NCBI RefSeq assembly: GCF_012524205.1 | Contig: NZ_JABACI010000005.1 | Coordinates: 62,001-126,000 of the forward strand | Length of the DNA stretch: 64,000 nucleotides | Reading direction: 5' to 3' | Origin: Microbacterium salsuginis | GTDB lineage: Bacteria; Actinomycetota; Actinomycetes; Actinomycetales; Microbacteriaceae | In this document: one piece after another, positions 18,086 to 25,455 of the stretch | Numbering within the stretch: position 1 is the first letter of the stretch | How the letters are laid out: every line of letters starts with the position of its first letter | Position numbers and translations under genes: made by a program | Notes under the pieces: model-generated | What the model was told of the DNA's origin: nothing | Seen by the model: the letters and a program-made list of their open reading frames with translations, nothing else | Databases searched by the model: none

Positions 18086-20073
18086 GCGAGGTCCTCGGCC
18101 GTGTTCACGAGGGCATGGCTCGCGATCGCCTCGCGGATGCGGCGCACCGCGTCGTCGATGGGCACGCCGTTCTCCTGCGACCCGTCGCGGAAGCGGAACG
18201 AGACCGTGCCGGCGGACCGGTCCTGCTCTCCCGCGATGAGCTGCAGCGGCACCTTCTGGGTCGTGTGGGTGCGGATCTTCTTCTGCATGCGATCGTCCGA
18301 GTGATCGAGCTCGGCCCGCACGCCCACGGATCGAAGCGTCGAGATCACCTCGCCGAGATAGTCGGCGAACTCCTCGGCGACCGGGATGCCGACCACCTGC
18401 ACCGGCGACAGCCACACCGGGAACGCCCCGGCGTAGTGCTCGAGCAGGATCGCGAAGAACCGCTCGATCGAGCCGAACAGGGCGCGGTGGATCATGATCG
18501 GCCGCTTCTTCTGGCCGTCGCGGTCGGTGTATTCCAGCTCGAATCGCTCGGGCAGGTTCGGGTCGACCTGCACGGTCGAAAGCTGCCACACCCGACCGAT
18601 GGCGTCCCGTGTCTTGAGGTCGATCTTCGGTCCGTAGAACGCCGCCTCACCGGGGACCTCGGTGAGCTTGAGCCCGCTGGCCAGCGCGACGTTGCGCAGC
18701 GCGTTCGTCGAGTAATCCCAGAACTCGTCCGAGCCGATCCACTTGTCCTTCTCGTCGTCGCGCATCGACAGCTCGAGCTCGAACTCGTCGAGTCCGAAGT
18801 CGCGGAGCATGGAGATCACGAACTCCAGGACTCTCGTGGTCTCCGCCTCGAGCTGCTCGGGGGTGACGAAGAGGTGCGAGTCGTCCTGTGTGAAGCCGCG
18901 CACGCGGGTGAGTCCGTGCAGGGCGCCCGAGAGCTCGTTGCGGTAGACGGTGCCGTTCTCGGCGAGCCGCATCGGCAGGTCGCGGTAGCTGCGGGCACGC
19001 TCCTTGTAGATCAGGATGTGCATCGGGCAGTTCATCGGCTTGAGGTAGTAGTCCTGGCCGTGCTTGACGATCTCACCCTGCTCGTCGCGCTCCTCGTCCA
19101 TCACGATCGGCGGGAACATGCCCTCCTTGTACGTGACGAGGTGGTTCGAGGTCAGGAACAGGTCCTCCTTCGAGATGTGCGGCGTGTACACGTAGGTGTA
19201 GCCGCCCTCGACGTGACGACGACGCGCGTGCTGCTCCATCTCGCCGCGGACGATGCCGCCGCGCGGGTGCCACACCGACAGGCCCGAGCCGATCTCGTCC
19301 GGGAAGGAGAACAGGTCGAGCTCTTTGCCGAGCTTGCGGTGATCGCGCTTGGCGGCCTCTTCGAGACGCGACTGGTACGCGCGCAGCTCGTCCTTGGTCG
19401 GCCACGCAGTGCCGTAGATGCGCTGCAGCTGCGGGTTCTTCTCGCTCCCCCGCCAGTAGGCTCCCGCGATCCGCTGCAGCGACCAGCCGTTCCCGATCAT
19501 CCGCGTGTTCGGCAGGTGCGGGCCGCGGCACAGGTCCTTCCAGACGGTCTGCCCGTCACGGTCGACGTTGTCGTAGATGGTGAGCTCGCCTGCTCCCACC
19601 TCGACGGCGGCGCCCTCGGTCTTGTCCGCGCCCCCCTTCAGCCCGATCAGCTCGAGCTTGAACGGCTCCGCGGCCAGTTCGGCACGAGCCTCTTCGTCGG
19701 TCACGACGCGGCGCACGAAGCGCTGGCCCTCCCGGACGATGCGCTGCATCTCCTTCTCGATCGCCTTGACATCCTCCGGGGTGAACGGATGCTCCACGCC
19801 GAAGTCGTAATAGAAGCCGTCGGTGATCGGCGGGCCGATGCCGAGGTCGGCCTGCGGGTTGATGCGCTGGACCGCCTGCGCGAGCACGTGCGCCGTCGAG
19901 TGCCGCAGGATGTCGAGGCCGTCCGGGCTGTCGATGGTGACGGGCTCGACGGCATCCGTCTCCTGCACGATCGTGGCGAGATCCTTCAGGTCGCCGTTGA
20001 CACGGAGGGCGACCACGGAGCGGTCGGGGAACAGGGTGAACCCGTCAGCGGGGTAGGACACGGCGTCAGACAC
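18082..20073 (-). CDS. thrS: Threonine--tRNA ligase
   Basis: A 663-residue class II synthetase. An N-terminal TGS domain and the editing domain (HSTAHVLAQAVQRI, DLCRGPHLPNT) precede the catalytic core (MNCPMHILIYK, RNELSGALHGLTRVRGFTQDDSH, HRALFGSIERFFAILLEH). The anticodon-binding domain closes the protein (VVGIPVAEEFADYLGEV). All domains are full length, so both charging and Ser-tRNA editing are expected. It heads a leftward unit with the HIT gene. Confidence 0.97.
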   Translation of the reverse strand: MSDAVSYPADGFTLFPDRSVVALRVNGDLKDLATIVQETDAVEPVTIDSPDGLDILRHSTAHVLAQAVQRINPQADLGIGPPITDGFYYDFGVEHPFTPEDVKAIEKEMQRIVREGQRFVRRVVTDEEARAELAAEPFKLELIGLKGGADKTEGAAVEVGAGELTIYDNVDRDGQTVWKDLCRGPHLPNTRMIGNGWSLQRIAGAYWRGSEKNPQLQRIYGTAWPTKDELRAYQSRLEEAAKRDHRKLGKELDLFSFPDEIGSGLSVWHPRGGIVRGEMEQHARRRHVEGGYTYVYTPHISKEDLFLTSNHLVTYKEGMFPPIVMDEERDEQGEIVKHGQDYYLKPMNCPMHILIYKERARSYRDLPMRLAENGTVYRNELSGALHGLTRVRGFTQDDSHLFVTPEQLEAETTRVLEFVISMLRDFGLDEFELELSMRDDEKDKWIGSDEFWDYSTNALRNVALASGLKLTEVPGEAAFYGPKIDLKTRDAIGRVWQLSTVQVDPNLPERFELEYTDRDGQKKRPIMIHRALFGSIERFFAILLEHYAGAFPVWLSPVQVVGIPVAEEFADYLGEVISTLRSVGVRAELDHSDDRMQKKIRTHTTQKVPLQLIAGEQDRSAGTVSFRFRDGSQENGVPIDDAVRRIREAIASHALVNTAEDLA

Positions 20074-20141
20074 GCCCTCAAGGCTATCGCCCCGGCACCT
20101 CTCCCCCGGCTCCGGCCCCGGACGGCGTAGCCTCGGAAGCG

Positions 20142-20354
20142 ATGAAGCGCACGAGTCTGGAGTCGTCCGCCATCGCGTCGGCGGGCTACGACCCTGCCAC
20201 TGCGATCCTCGAGCTGGAGTTCACGTCCGGCGAGGTGTACCGGTACTTCGCGGTGCCCGGCTCGGTGCATCGCGGGCTGCTCGACGCGGAGAGCGCCGGG
20301 CGCTACTTCCGCGATCGGATCCGGGACACATATCCGAGCCAGCACGTGCGCTGA
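20142..20354 (+). CDS. KTSC domain protein
   Basis: A 70-residue protein that is almost entirely a KTSC domain (named for the KTSC-like start of the lysyl-tRNA synthetase C-terminal fusion). It shows the typical ASAGYDPATAILELEF, YRYFAVP and GLLDAESAGRYFRDRI pattern. Function of stand-alone KTSC proteins is unknown. It is the last host gene before the integrated element; the terminator at 20369 follows 15 bp later. Confidence 0.85.
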   Translation: MKRTSLESSAIASAGYDPATAILELEFTSGEVYRYFAVPGSVHRGLLDAESAGRYFRDRIRDTYPSQHVR

Positions 20355-20368
20355 GCCGTCAAAACCGA

Positions 20369-20392
20369 AAACCCCCGGTGAACCGGGGGTTT
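20369..20392. terminator. Original tRNA-Val/KTSC terminator, left of attL
   Basis: AAACCCCCGG-TGAA-CCGGGGGTTT is a 10-bp stem with A and T tails, so it can work in both directions. It ends the KTSC gene and was probably the terminator of the tRNA-Val gene before the element inserted. A very similar hairpin lies in the same position beside attR. Confidence 0.8.
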
Positions 20393-20394
20393 CA

Positions 20395-20419
20395 TGTGGT
20401 GCGCGATACTGGGATCGAA
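20395..20419. other. attL (25-bp core, displaced tRNA-Val 3' end)
   Basis: This 25-bp sequence is identical to 36899-36923 and corresponds to the CCA end, the 3' acceptor strand and half of the T arm of tRNA-Val(GAC). After its last base the two copies diverge. It is the left boundary of the element and a tRNA fragment, not a working tRNA. Confidence 0.93.
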
Positions 20420-20472
20420 ACTGTATCGGGACTACTGGGCAGATTGGCGTGATTCTGCGTTTCTCGCCCGTA

Positions 20473-20501
20473 TTGATGCGGATGTCGGGCGATCGTGTTA
20501 A
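20473..20501 (+). promoter_or_regulatory. Possible integrase promoter
   Basis: TTGATG and TGTTAA are separated by 17 bp, about 70 bp before the integrase start codon, in the only stretch available for an int promoter. The match to the -10 consensus is partial. Confidence 0.35.
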
Positions 20502-20540
20502 GGTCACTGTGTAGCACGAAGCCGCACGAGCGCGCAGAAG

Positions 20541-20560
20541 ATATTGCACGGTATTGCACG
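20541..20560. repeat. Left arm-type repeats (integrase/Xis sites)
   Basis: Two abutting 10-bp direct repeats, ATATTGCACG and GTATTGCACG, lie 121 bp inside the attL core. Two more copies in the same orientation lie just inside the right end (36835-36855). This distribution fits arm-type integrase binding sites of a tyrosine-recombinase attP. Confidence 0.6.
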
Positions 20561-20572
20561 AAGGGGGCCACG

Positions 20573-21724
20573 GTGGCCGCGAAGAAGACCCGCAAGCGCC
20601 GCGAGTCATTCGGTGCGATCCGGCTCCTGCCATCGAAGCGGTACCAGGCGAGCTACGTTGGCCCCGATGGCAACCGCTACACCGCACCCCTCACGTTCAC
20701 TGCGATGGAGGATGCACGAGGCTGGCTTGCACGCCGCCGCATCGAGATTGTCGACGGACTGTGGAGCCCCCACGAGGCCCAGGCCGCTACAACGGCGACC
20801 AAGTCGAAGGCGACGACGTTTGCCGACTATGCAGAGCAGTGGATCAGCACCCGCACAAATCGCCACGGCGAGCACCTGCGGCCTCGGACAGCAGCTGAGT
20901 ACCGCCGGCTTGTGAAGGGGCCGCTCGCGGACTTTGCGGAGTCCCGGCTGTCTGGCATCTCCCCCGAGACTGTTCGGTCCTGGTACTCGGAGCTCCTCAA
21001 GTCCGGAACGAAGACTCAGGCCGCGCGAGCCTACGAACTACTTAAGGCCATCCTCGCTACCGCTGTTCAGGATGGGCGGCTCAAGTCGAACCCATGTCAG
21101 ATCAAGGGTGCCGCGTCGGCGTCGAGTGGGAAGAAGGTTTACCCACCAACCGCAGCAGAGTTGTCAATCATCGTTGACAAGATCACTCCCCGGTTCAGGG
21201 CTGCTGTGATCCTCGCGGCATGGGCTGGTGTTCGATACGGCGAGCTCACTGAGCTCCGCATGAAGGACATCGAACGACTAGGCGATGTGTACGTGGTGAA
21301 CGTCTCACGAGCTGTGTCGCACGTGACCGGTCAAGGGGCGATCGTAGGTCCAACAAAGAGTGAGGCCGGCGTGCGTGCGATCGTGCTCCCCCCGCACGTC
21401 ACGGGCATCGTTGAGACCCACCTCAAGGACTTTGTGAGCAGGTCCCCAGAGTCGCTGCTGTTCCCTGCCGCGGACGGCGTGTCCCACCTCGCGCAGTCGG
21501 CCTTCTACAAGCACTGGGACCCCGCTAGGAGCGCCGCGAAGCGCCCTGACATGCCGTGGCACGCACTCCGCCACTACGGCGCTACGCGGGCTGCCCTGGC
21601 CGGTGCGACGCTAAAGGAATTGCAGTCACGGTTGGGACACTCGACGGTGGCTGCGGCGATGAGGTACCAGCACACTGCAGGTCGAGATGAAGAACTTGCG
21701 AGACGCATGAGCGAACTCGCTTGA
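20573..21724 (+). CDS. int: Phage-type tyrosine integrase
   Basis: 383 residues from a GTG preceded by AAGGGGG. There is an N-terminal arm-binding domain (about residues 12-60), a core-binding SAM-like domain (about 82-180) and the catalytic domain. All catalytic residues are present: Arg221 (GVRYGELTEL), Lys262, His330 and Arg333 (HALRHYG), His356 (LGHS) and Tyr365 (MRYQHT). It is the tRNA-targeting integrase type common in actinophages. It reads away from attL toward the element interior, and its 5' region overlaps the arm-type repeats. The enzyme should be functional. Confidence 0.95.
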   Translation: MAAKKTRKRRESFGAIRLLPSKRYQASYVGPDGNRYTAPLTFTAMEDARGWLARRRIEIVDGLWSPHEAQAATTATKSKATTFADYAEQWISTRTNRHGEHLRPRTAAEYRRLVKGPLADFAESRLSGISPETVRSWYSELLKSGTKTQAARAYELLKAILATAVQDGRLKSNPCQIKGAASASSGKKVYPPTAAELSIIVDKITPRFRAAVILAAWAGVRYGELTELRMKDIERLGDVYVVNVSRAVSHVTGQGAIVGPTKSEAGVRAIVLPPHVTGIVETHLKDFVSRSPESLLFPAADGVSHLAQSAFYKHWDPARSAAKRPDMPWHALRHYGATRAALAGATLKELQSRLGHSTVAAAMRYQHTAGRDEELARRMSELA

Positions 21725-21756
21725 GGCGGGTAATCCTGCCCGCCTGAACAGAAAAC

Positions 21757-21786
21757 GCCCCCGTCGTGCGCGAACACGACGAGGGC
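21757..21786 (+). terminator. Hairpin terminator after int
   Basis: A 12-bp stem with one mismatch (GCCCCCGTCGTG with CACGACGAGGGC) and a CGCGAA loop begins 33 bp after the integrase stop codon. No T-tract follows. Confidence 0.6.
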
Positions 21787-21811
21787 AGGAACACCGAAGG
21801 GTAGATCAACG

Positions 21812-22408
21812 ATGTCCACTACTACTCAAGATAGCGCCACCCCTACTTCTGATACGTCGCCTTGGTGGGAAGATCCGCGAGTTGCGCGCCTGCTGCACCG
21901 CGCCGCTGCTGACGGCGCAGTAATCCTGACCGAAGTCGAGTATCTGGCCGGCTTCCCCGACGACGAACAGTCGGGCGATGACTGGTGGCTGTGCGTCAAC
22001 TTCGGATCCGCGGGGTGGGTACGCGTTCAATACACGACCGAGTCCGGCTTCTGGCTGCTCGAGGTCGACACCATGACGGGTGAGTTGGCGGGCAGGGCCG
22101 CGAGGATTGACGATCACCTCGCCGCATCCTTCGCTGTCGTTCGTGCCGCGGCCCTCTGTCGCGACTTGAATCGGCTCGTGAAGAGGGATCAGAATTTCTA
22201 CGGCACGATCTCTGACGAGGTCGTGGCAATCATGGGCGACTGCGGCATGGAGCCAAACGAGCTTGCGGCCCGTCTATGCATCACTCACGGTGTTCTCATG
22301 TCCAAACTCTCCGGATCGACGACCTGGACACCCGTAGACATCGTGCGCCTGCACCGTACCTTCGGTGCAGAAACGATGGAGCGCCTGTACGAGGTGATGG
22401 TGCCATGA
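21812..22408 (+). CDS. Unknown element protein with C-terminal HTH-like region
   Basis: 198 residues. The first 110 residues are acidic and Trp-rich with no recognised domain (WWLCVNFGSAGWVRVQY). The last 55 residues (EPNELAARLCITHGVLMSKLSGSTTWTPVDIVRLHRTFG) have the spacing of an XRE-type helix-turn-helix. Position just downstream of int in a temperate-type element makes a regulatory or immunity role possible, but this is inference. The next gene overlaps its stop codon (ATGA). Confidence 0.6.
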   Translation: MSTTTQDSATPTSDTSPWWEDPRVARLLHRAAADGAVILTEVEYLAGFPDDEQSGDDWWLCVNFGSAGWVRVQYTTESGFWLLEVDTMTGELAGRAARIDDHLAASFAVVRAAALCRDLNRLVKRDQNFYGTISDEVVAIMGDCGMEPNELAARLCITHGVLMSKLSGSTTWTPVDIVRLHRTFGAETMERLYEVMVP

Positions 22409-22551
22409 GCAAGAACATCGACCTCGAGAGCGCCGCCGTCTTGGCGATGCGTTTCGCTGAGATTGCGCGAGAGAAAGGGTGGGACGTCGGGGTACGCGAG
22501 GAGGCCCAGTTCATCCTCGCCCTAAAGGACGTCACAGCACGCCAAGCATGA
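22405..22551 (+). CDS. Small unknown protein coupled to the HTH-like gene
   Basis: 48 residues (MSKNIDLESAAVLAMRFAEI...). The ATG overlaps the previous stop (ATGA), which is the main evidence that it is translated. It is mostly helical and mixed-charge. A very strong hairpin follows 12 bp after its stop. Function unknown. Confidence 0.5.
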   Translation: MSKNIDLESAAVLAMRFAEIAREKGWDVGVREEAQFILALKDVTARQA

Positions 22552-22563
22552 TCCTTTGACTGT

Positions 22564-22599
22564 TGGGGGGGTGCCGGGATTCGACTCGCCACCCCCCCA
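22564..22599. terminator. Strong GC hairpin closing the immunity-side transcript
   Basis: TGGGGGGGTG pairs with CACCCCCCCA, an uninterrupted 10-bp stem around a 16-base loop. It separates the int-proximal genes from the structured leader and early operon. There is no T-tract; it could act from either side. Confidence 0.6.
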
Positions 22600-22641
22600 G
22601 AAAATTTGTTCGCAGAAAAGGGCACGTCGACGTAGGAACCC

Positions 22642-22650
22642 TGTTAATGT
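22642..22650 (+). promoter_or_regulatory. Possible extended -10 promoter of the early operon
   Basis: TGT-TAATGT is a good extended -10 element (TGN-TATAAT-like) at the only AT-rich point between the hairpin at 22564 and the excisionase-like gene. Transcription would begin near 22657 and give a leader of about 190 bases. No convincing -35 is seen, as is common with extended -10 promoters. Confidence 0.35.
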
Positions 22651-22697
22651 GTAACTAAGCCCCCAAAGGCCCATCGCTAAGCGAATCTCACCAGAGG

Positions 22698-22820
22698 CAG
22701 GCGTGATGCCTGGACCACCTCGAGATCACCGCTAACGACACTACCGACGTGATGTTGGTGGGCGTGATGCCCAGTCGAGCGGAACCGGAGCTCCCTATGA
22801 GCCGGTTCTTCTTACTGGGC
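22698..22820 (+). promoter_or_regulatory. Structured leader: three GTGAT-loop hairpins plus attenuator-like stem
   Basis: Three 15-base hairpins at 22698-22712, 22744-22758 and 22759-22773 each have a 5-bp stem and the same GTGAT loop closed by C-G, but the stems differ in sequence. They are followed by GAACCGG/CCGGTTC (22782-22788 with 22801-22808 region) and by GCCCAGT (22769-22775), which can pair with ACTGGGC (22814-22820) instead of with its own hairpin. The region ends 27 bp before the excisionase-like start codon. It looks like a cis-acting RNA element or a set of protein-binding sites; no described family comes to mind. Confidence 0.55.
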
Positions 22821-22846
22821 CTTTCCTGTTTCTAGGAGAGCACGCC

Positions 22847-23017
22847 ATGTGGGTTCCAATCCCCGAAGCCGCCGAGCACTACAGCCTCAGCGATGACACC
22901 ATCCGCCGGATGATATCCCGCGGCGAGATCGAAGCGCGTCGCTTCGGTCCCCGCTTGATCCGCGTCAACCTCGAGAGCATCCTGGCCGGAGCTAAGCCGC
23001 TGGCGGTGGTCGCTTGA
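22847..23017 (+). CDS. Excisionase-family DNA-binding protein
   Basis: 56 residues comprising one MerR-like winged helix-turn-helix (IPEAAEHYSLSDDTIRRMISRGEIEARRFGPRLIRV), the HTH_17/excisionase type. AGGAG lies nine bases before the ATG. In an integrated element with a tyrosine integrase it is a candidate recombination directionality factor, although it opens the replication operon and may instead be a regulator. The next gene's TTG start overlaps its stop. Confidence 0.8.
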   Translation: MWVPIPEAAEHYSLSDDTIRRMISRGEIEARRFGPRLIRVNLESILAGAKPLAVVA

Positions 23018-23271
23018 TTGCCCTCTACCGCACCGAAAGCCGTGCGCAGTTGGAAGCGCGGCAGGTAGACACCCTCATCGGGCACGGCATGGCAATGTTC
23101 GACGCTGCCGGGATTCACATCTCACCGTCGAAGATGTCGAAGCTTGTCCGCGAAGCGCTCCGCAACCACGGGTACGCCATCGCGCGCTTGATCATCGAGC
23201 AGTACTTCGAGAACGCCACGCTGCTCGAGTGGGAGTCGTACCGTCGCGCGCTGCGAGGTGCCCATGTATGA
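23014..23271 (+). CDS. Unknown early protein
   Basis: 85 residues if the TTG overlapping the previous stop is used; internal ATGs (for example at residue 26) are alternatives. It is a helical protein with the segment SPSKMSKLVREALRNHGYAIARLIIEQYF. No domain is recognised. It is packed without gaps between the excisionase-like gene and the next early gene. Confidence 0.5.
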   Translation: MIALYRTESRAQLEARQVDTLIGHGMAMFDAAGIHISPSKMSKLVREALRNHGYAIARLIIEQYFENATLLEWESYRRALRGAHV

Positions 23272-23584
23272 CGAAAGCGCCCCGAGAGGCGCTTCCGAGA
23301 ACCGTTCTGGCGGGCGGGTTCGTTACGACAATTCTACCGTTGACTGCTTCCTCGCGGGTGAGCTGCACGCCCACGAACTCCCCTGGGATCTCTGGCTTCT
23401 ATGGGCCGATGGTTTCCACGCCGGTGCCGCACGAGTCACGACGACCAAGTTGGCGCGCGTCGAGCGTGAAGCTGACGCGCTCTACGACCTCGCCTACAAC
23501 GGCGACAAGGCACGTAAACGTCACGCCGATCTGTTGAAGCACTTCGACGTCGTGCAGGCCCGCAAGAAGGCGGGTGTCGCATGA
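23264..23584 (+). CDS. Unknown early protein
   Basis: 106 residues from ATG 23264, which has GAGG five bases upstream. It contains CFLAGELHAHELPWDLWLLWADGFHAGAARV, a pattern seen in small actinophage replication-region proteins of unknown function, and a basic helical C-terminus. Its end overlaps the helicase start (ATGA), so its product is probably made with the helicase. Confidence 0.6.
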   Translation: MYDESAPRGASENRSGGRVRYDNSTVDCFLAGELHAHELPWDLWLLWADGFHAGAARVTTTKLARVEREADALYDLAYNGDKARKRHADLLKHFDVVQARKKAGVA

Positions 23585-24621
23585 CTCATACCTTCACTGC
23601 TGAATGGCTCATGGCGCAGTCGTTCCCTCCCATCCGCTATGTCGTACCTGGTGTCGTCCCCGAGGGCATGACGCTGCTCGTCGCAGCTCCCAAGATCGGC
23701 AAGTCGTGGATGGTTCTCGGTCTCGGGGTTGCTCTCTCGTGCGGCACCGACGCGCTCGGAGCCCTGCCTGTGGGGGAACCGCGACCCGTACTGTATCTCG
23801 CCCTTGAGGATGGCCCCAGGCGGCTACAGGACCGACTGCTACGGCTGAACCCCGCGGAGGTGTCGCCACTGCTGGAGTTTCGTGTCGAAATCCCGGCCGG
23901 TGCCGTTATCGAGACGATCACCGAGTTCATGACAAAGCATGCCGGGTCTGACCCTGTTGTGATCCTGGACACCCTCGGGAAGGTGATGCCACCCGCCGGT
24001 AACGCATCCCAGTACGGGCACGACTACCGCGTCCTGTCGGCCCTGAAAGCGACATGTGACGCTGTTCCAGGCTCGAGCCTCATCATCGTGCATCACACCC
24101 GCAAAGGTGGCGGTGAGGACTTCCTCGACGCGGTGAGCGGCACGCAGGGCATCGCCGGGGCCGCAGATACGGTTCTCGTGCTTAGGCGTGAACGGAACGA
24201 AGACCGCGCCACGCTTCACGTCACATCGAGGGACGCGGCCGAAGGTGAATATGGCCTGCTCATGACGGAGACGGGTGCCTGGCAACTCGACGGGCAAGAC
24301 CTTGCAGGTGCCGCGCAAGCCGCTCAGAACGCCAAGAGCACGGCTGGTGTGGGTGACCGCATGGCCGACGTGATCGCGACTGTCGGAAGGTTCCCTGAGG
24401 GCATCAAACCGAGCGATGTGAAGACGCTCATGACTGGTGTCGCCGGAATCGATGAGTATCTGCGCCGTGCCGTCGAATCTGGGCGGCTAGTCAAGCTGGC
24501 CCGCGGACTCTATGCCCCCGTTAGAAGTGTGAGAAGTGTGAGATTCCCCGAGATTGACGGATACGAAACTCACAAACTCACACAACTCACACCCCCTGAA
24601 CTGAGTGGGGTGAGCGCCTGA
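23581..24621 (+). CDS. RepA-like AAA ATPase/helicase (RecA fold)
   Basis: 346 residues. Walker A APKIGKSW (residues 36-43), Walker B VVILD (126-130) and the sensor-like HHTRKGGGED (171-180) place it in the RSF1010 RepA/KaiC-like hexameric helicase group found in many actinophages and plasmids. The C-terminal quarter (about 250-330) looks like a winged-helix region (GIKPSDVKTLMTGVAGIDEYLRRAVESGRLVKLARGLY). It is the only replication protein in the element. The coding sequence near its 3' end contains an iteron-like repeat cluster. Confidence 0.85.
   Translation: MTHTFTAEWLMAQSFPPIRYVVPGVVPEGMTLLVAAPKIGKSWMVLGLGVALSCGTDALGALPVGEPRPVLYLALEDGPRRLQDRLLRLNPAEVSPLLEFRVEIPAGAVIETITEFMTKHAGSDPVVILDTLGKVMPPAGNASQYGHDYRVLSALKATCDAVPGSSLIIVHHTRKGGGEDFLDAVSGTQGIAGAADTVLVLRRERNEDRATLHVTSRDAAEGEYGLLMTETGAWQLDGQDLAGAAQAAQNAKSTAGVGDRMADVIATVGRFPEGIKPSDVKTLMTGVAGIDEYLRRAVESGRLVKLARGLYAPVRSVRSVRFPEIDGYETHKLTQLTPPELSGVSA
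24525..24591. repeat. Iteron-like repeats at the 3' end of the helicase gene
   Basis: Two AAGTGTGAG units in tandem (24525-24542) face three ACTCACA units with 8-9 bp spacing (24568-24574, 24576-24582, 24585-24591), so TGTGAG occurs twice in one orientation and three times in the other. Origins embedded in rep genes are well known in phages. The same sequence could also fold as an RNA hairpin. Confidence 0.45.
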
Positions 24622-24785
24622 TGGGCCGCCCTGCACCGAAGCCGGCGAACTGGAACGAACTCGTAGCGGCATGGAACAACCCCGAAGAGTTCGAGGCACA
24701 GCGGCGCGCATATCTCGCGATGGTGGGCGCTCAACGGGCGCAGGAAGCTCGCGACTGGACGGAGGCGAACCGTGGCCAGGAGTGA
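24621..24785 (+). CDS. Small unknown protein between helicase and WhiB
   Basis: 54 residues (MGRPAPKPANWNELVAAWNN...). The ATG overlaps the helicase stop by one base (TGATG) and its end overlaps the whiB-like start, so it fills the gap exactly. It is a charged helical miniprotein with no recognised domain; the overlap on both sides is the evidence for translation. Confidence 0.6.
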   Translation: MGRPAPKPANWNELVAAWNNPEEFEAQRRAYLAMVGAQRAQEARDWTEANRGQE

Positions 24786-25029
24786 CCCGGGAGAAGCCGA
24801 GTACGCCGCGCTCGTCGAAGCAATGGAGACCGACCGCCCCGCATGCCGGGACTACGAGTTCTTCACCGCCGACCACACCGGCGCCGCCCAGAAAGCGCTC
24901 GCATCCCGCTTGTGCGCCGCGTGCCCGCTCCGGGACCTCTGCCGTGACTACGCGGAGGCATCGAAACCCACCGCGGGCATCTGGTGCGGCATCCCATATC
25001 CGAGACGAAACCGAAAGCTGACCCCATGA
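24772..25029 (+). CDS. WhiB-family transcriptional regulator (phage type)
   Basis: 85 residues from a GTG with GGAGG six bases upstream. The four iron-sulfur cluster cysteines are present: Cys25, then Cys48-x2-Cys51-x5-Cys57 (CAACPLRDLC). The GVWGG-like turn is GIWCG and a basic tail (PYPRRNRK) follows. WhiB proteins bind the primary sigma factor; phage-encoded members such as WhiB of TM4 can interfere with host WhiB function. It lies at the end of the replication genes and may switch transcription. Confidence 0.9.
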   Translation: MARSDPGEAEYAALVEAMETDRPACRDYEFFTADHTGAAQKALASRLCAACPLRDLCRDYAEASKPTAGIWCGIPYPRRNRKLTP

Positions 25030-25454
25030 CCGACGACAAACCCAACCGCCGTGGCCCCCTTGACCGCGCCGAGTCCATCAAATGGCCCGCGAACCGCTCA
25101 CGCGAACTCAAACCCACCGCAGCAGAGATCGACCTACAACGGGCGCAGGCCGCCCTCGCGAAGCTCTTCACCGCGATTGAGAACTACAACCAGTTCGCGG
25201 AAAAAGCAGGGCAGGCACTCACACGGGAGGACATCAAAGGCATGACGCCCGAAGAAGTGGACGCTGCATACGACGCAGGCGACCTCGACCAGGCCCTGGG
25301 CCGCATCACCCCGGCCGACCAAGAACTCGTCGACCGCGCCACCAACAGCCAAACCATCACCTACACCGAGGCCAAACGCCTTCACGAAATGGGCCACTCC
25401 GAACTCGTAGCCAACCTCCCCATCACGAACATCACGAAGGACGGGAAGGACTGA
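25026..25454 (+). CDS. Unknown early protein
   Basis: 142 residues; the ATG overlaps the WhiB stop (ATGA). The protein is polar and helical, with coiled-coil potential at about residues 33-65 (AAEIDLQRAQAALAKLFTAI), and the C-terminus is soluble. No domain recognised. Codon choice is markedly C-ending and poor in G, like the next two genes. Confidence 0.6.
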   Translation: MTDDKPNRRGPLDRAESIKWPANRSRELKPTAAEIDLQRAQAALAKLFTAIENYNQFAEKAGQALTREDIKGMTPEEVDAAYDAGDLDQALGRITPADQELVDRATNSQTITYTEAKRLHEMGHSELVANLPITNITKDGKD

Positions 25455-25455
25455 C

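Noticed and set aside
18037..20130. Open frame of 697 codons on the plus strand opposite thrS
   Set aside because: Antisense shadow of a complete thrS; no recognisable domain.
22573..22590. tRNA-like T-arm sequence (GCCGGGATTCGACTC) in the hairpin at 22564
   Set aside because: No acceptor, D arm or anticodon arm can be built around it; it is the loop of a GC hairpin.
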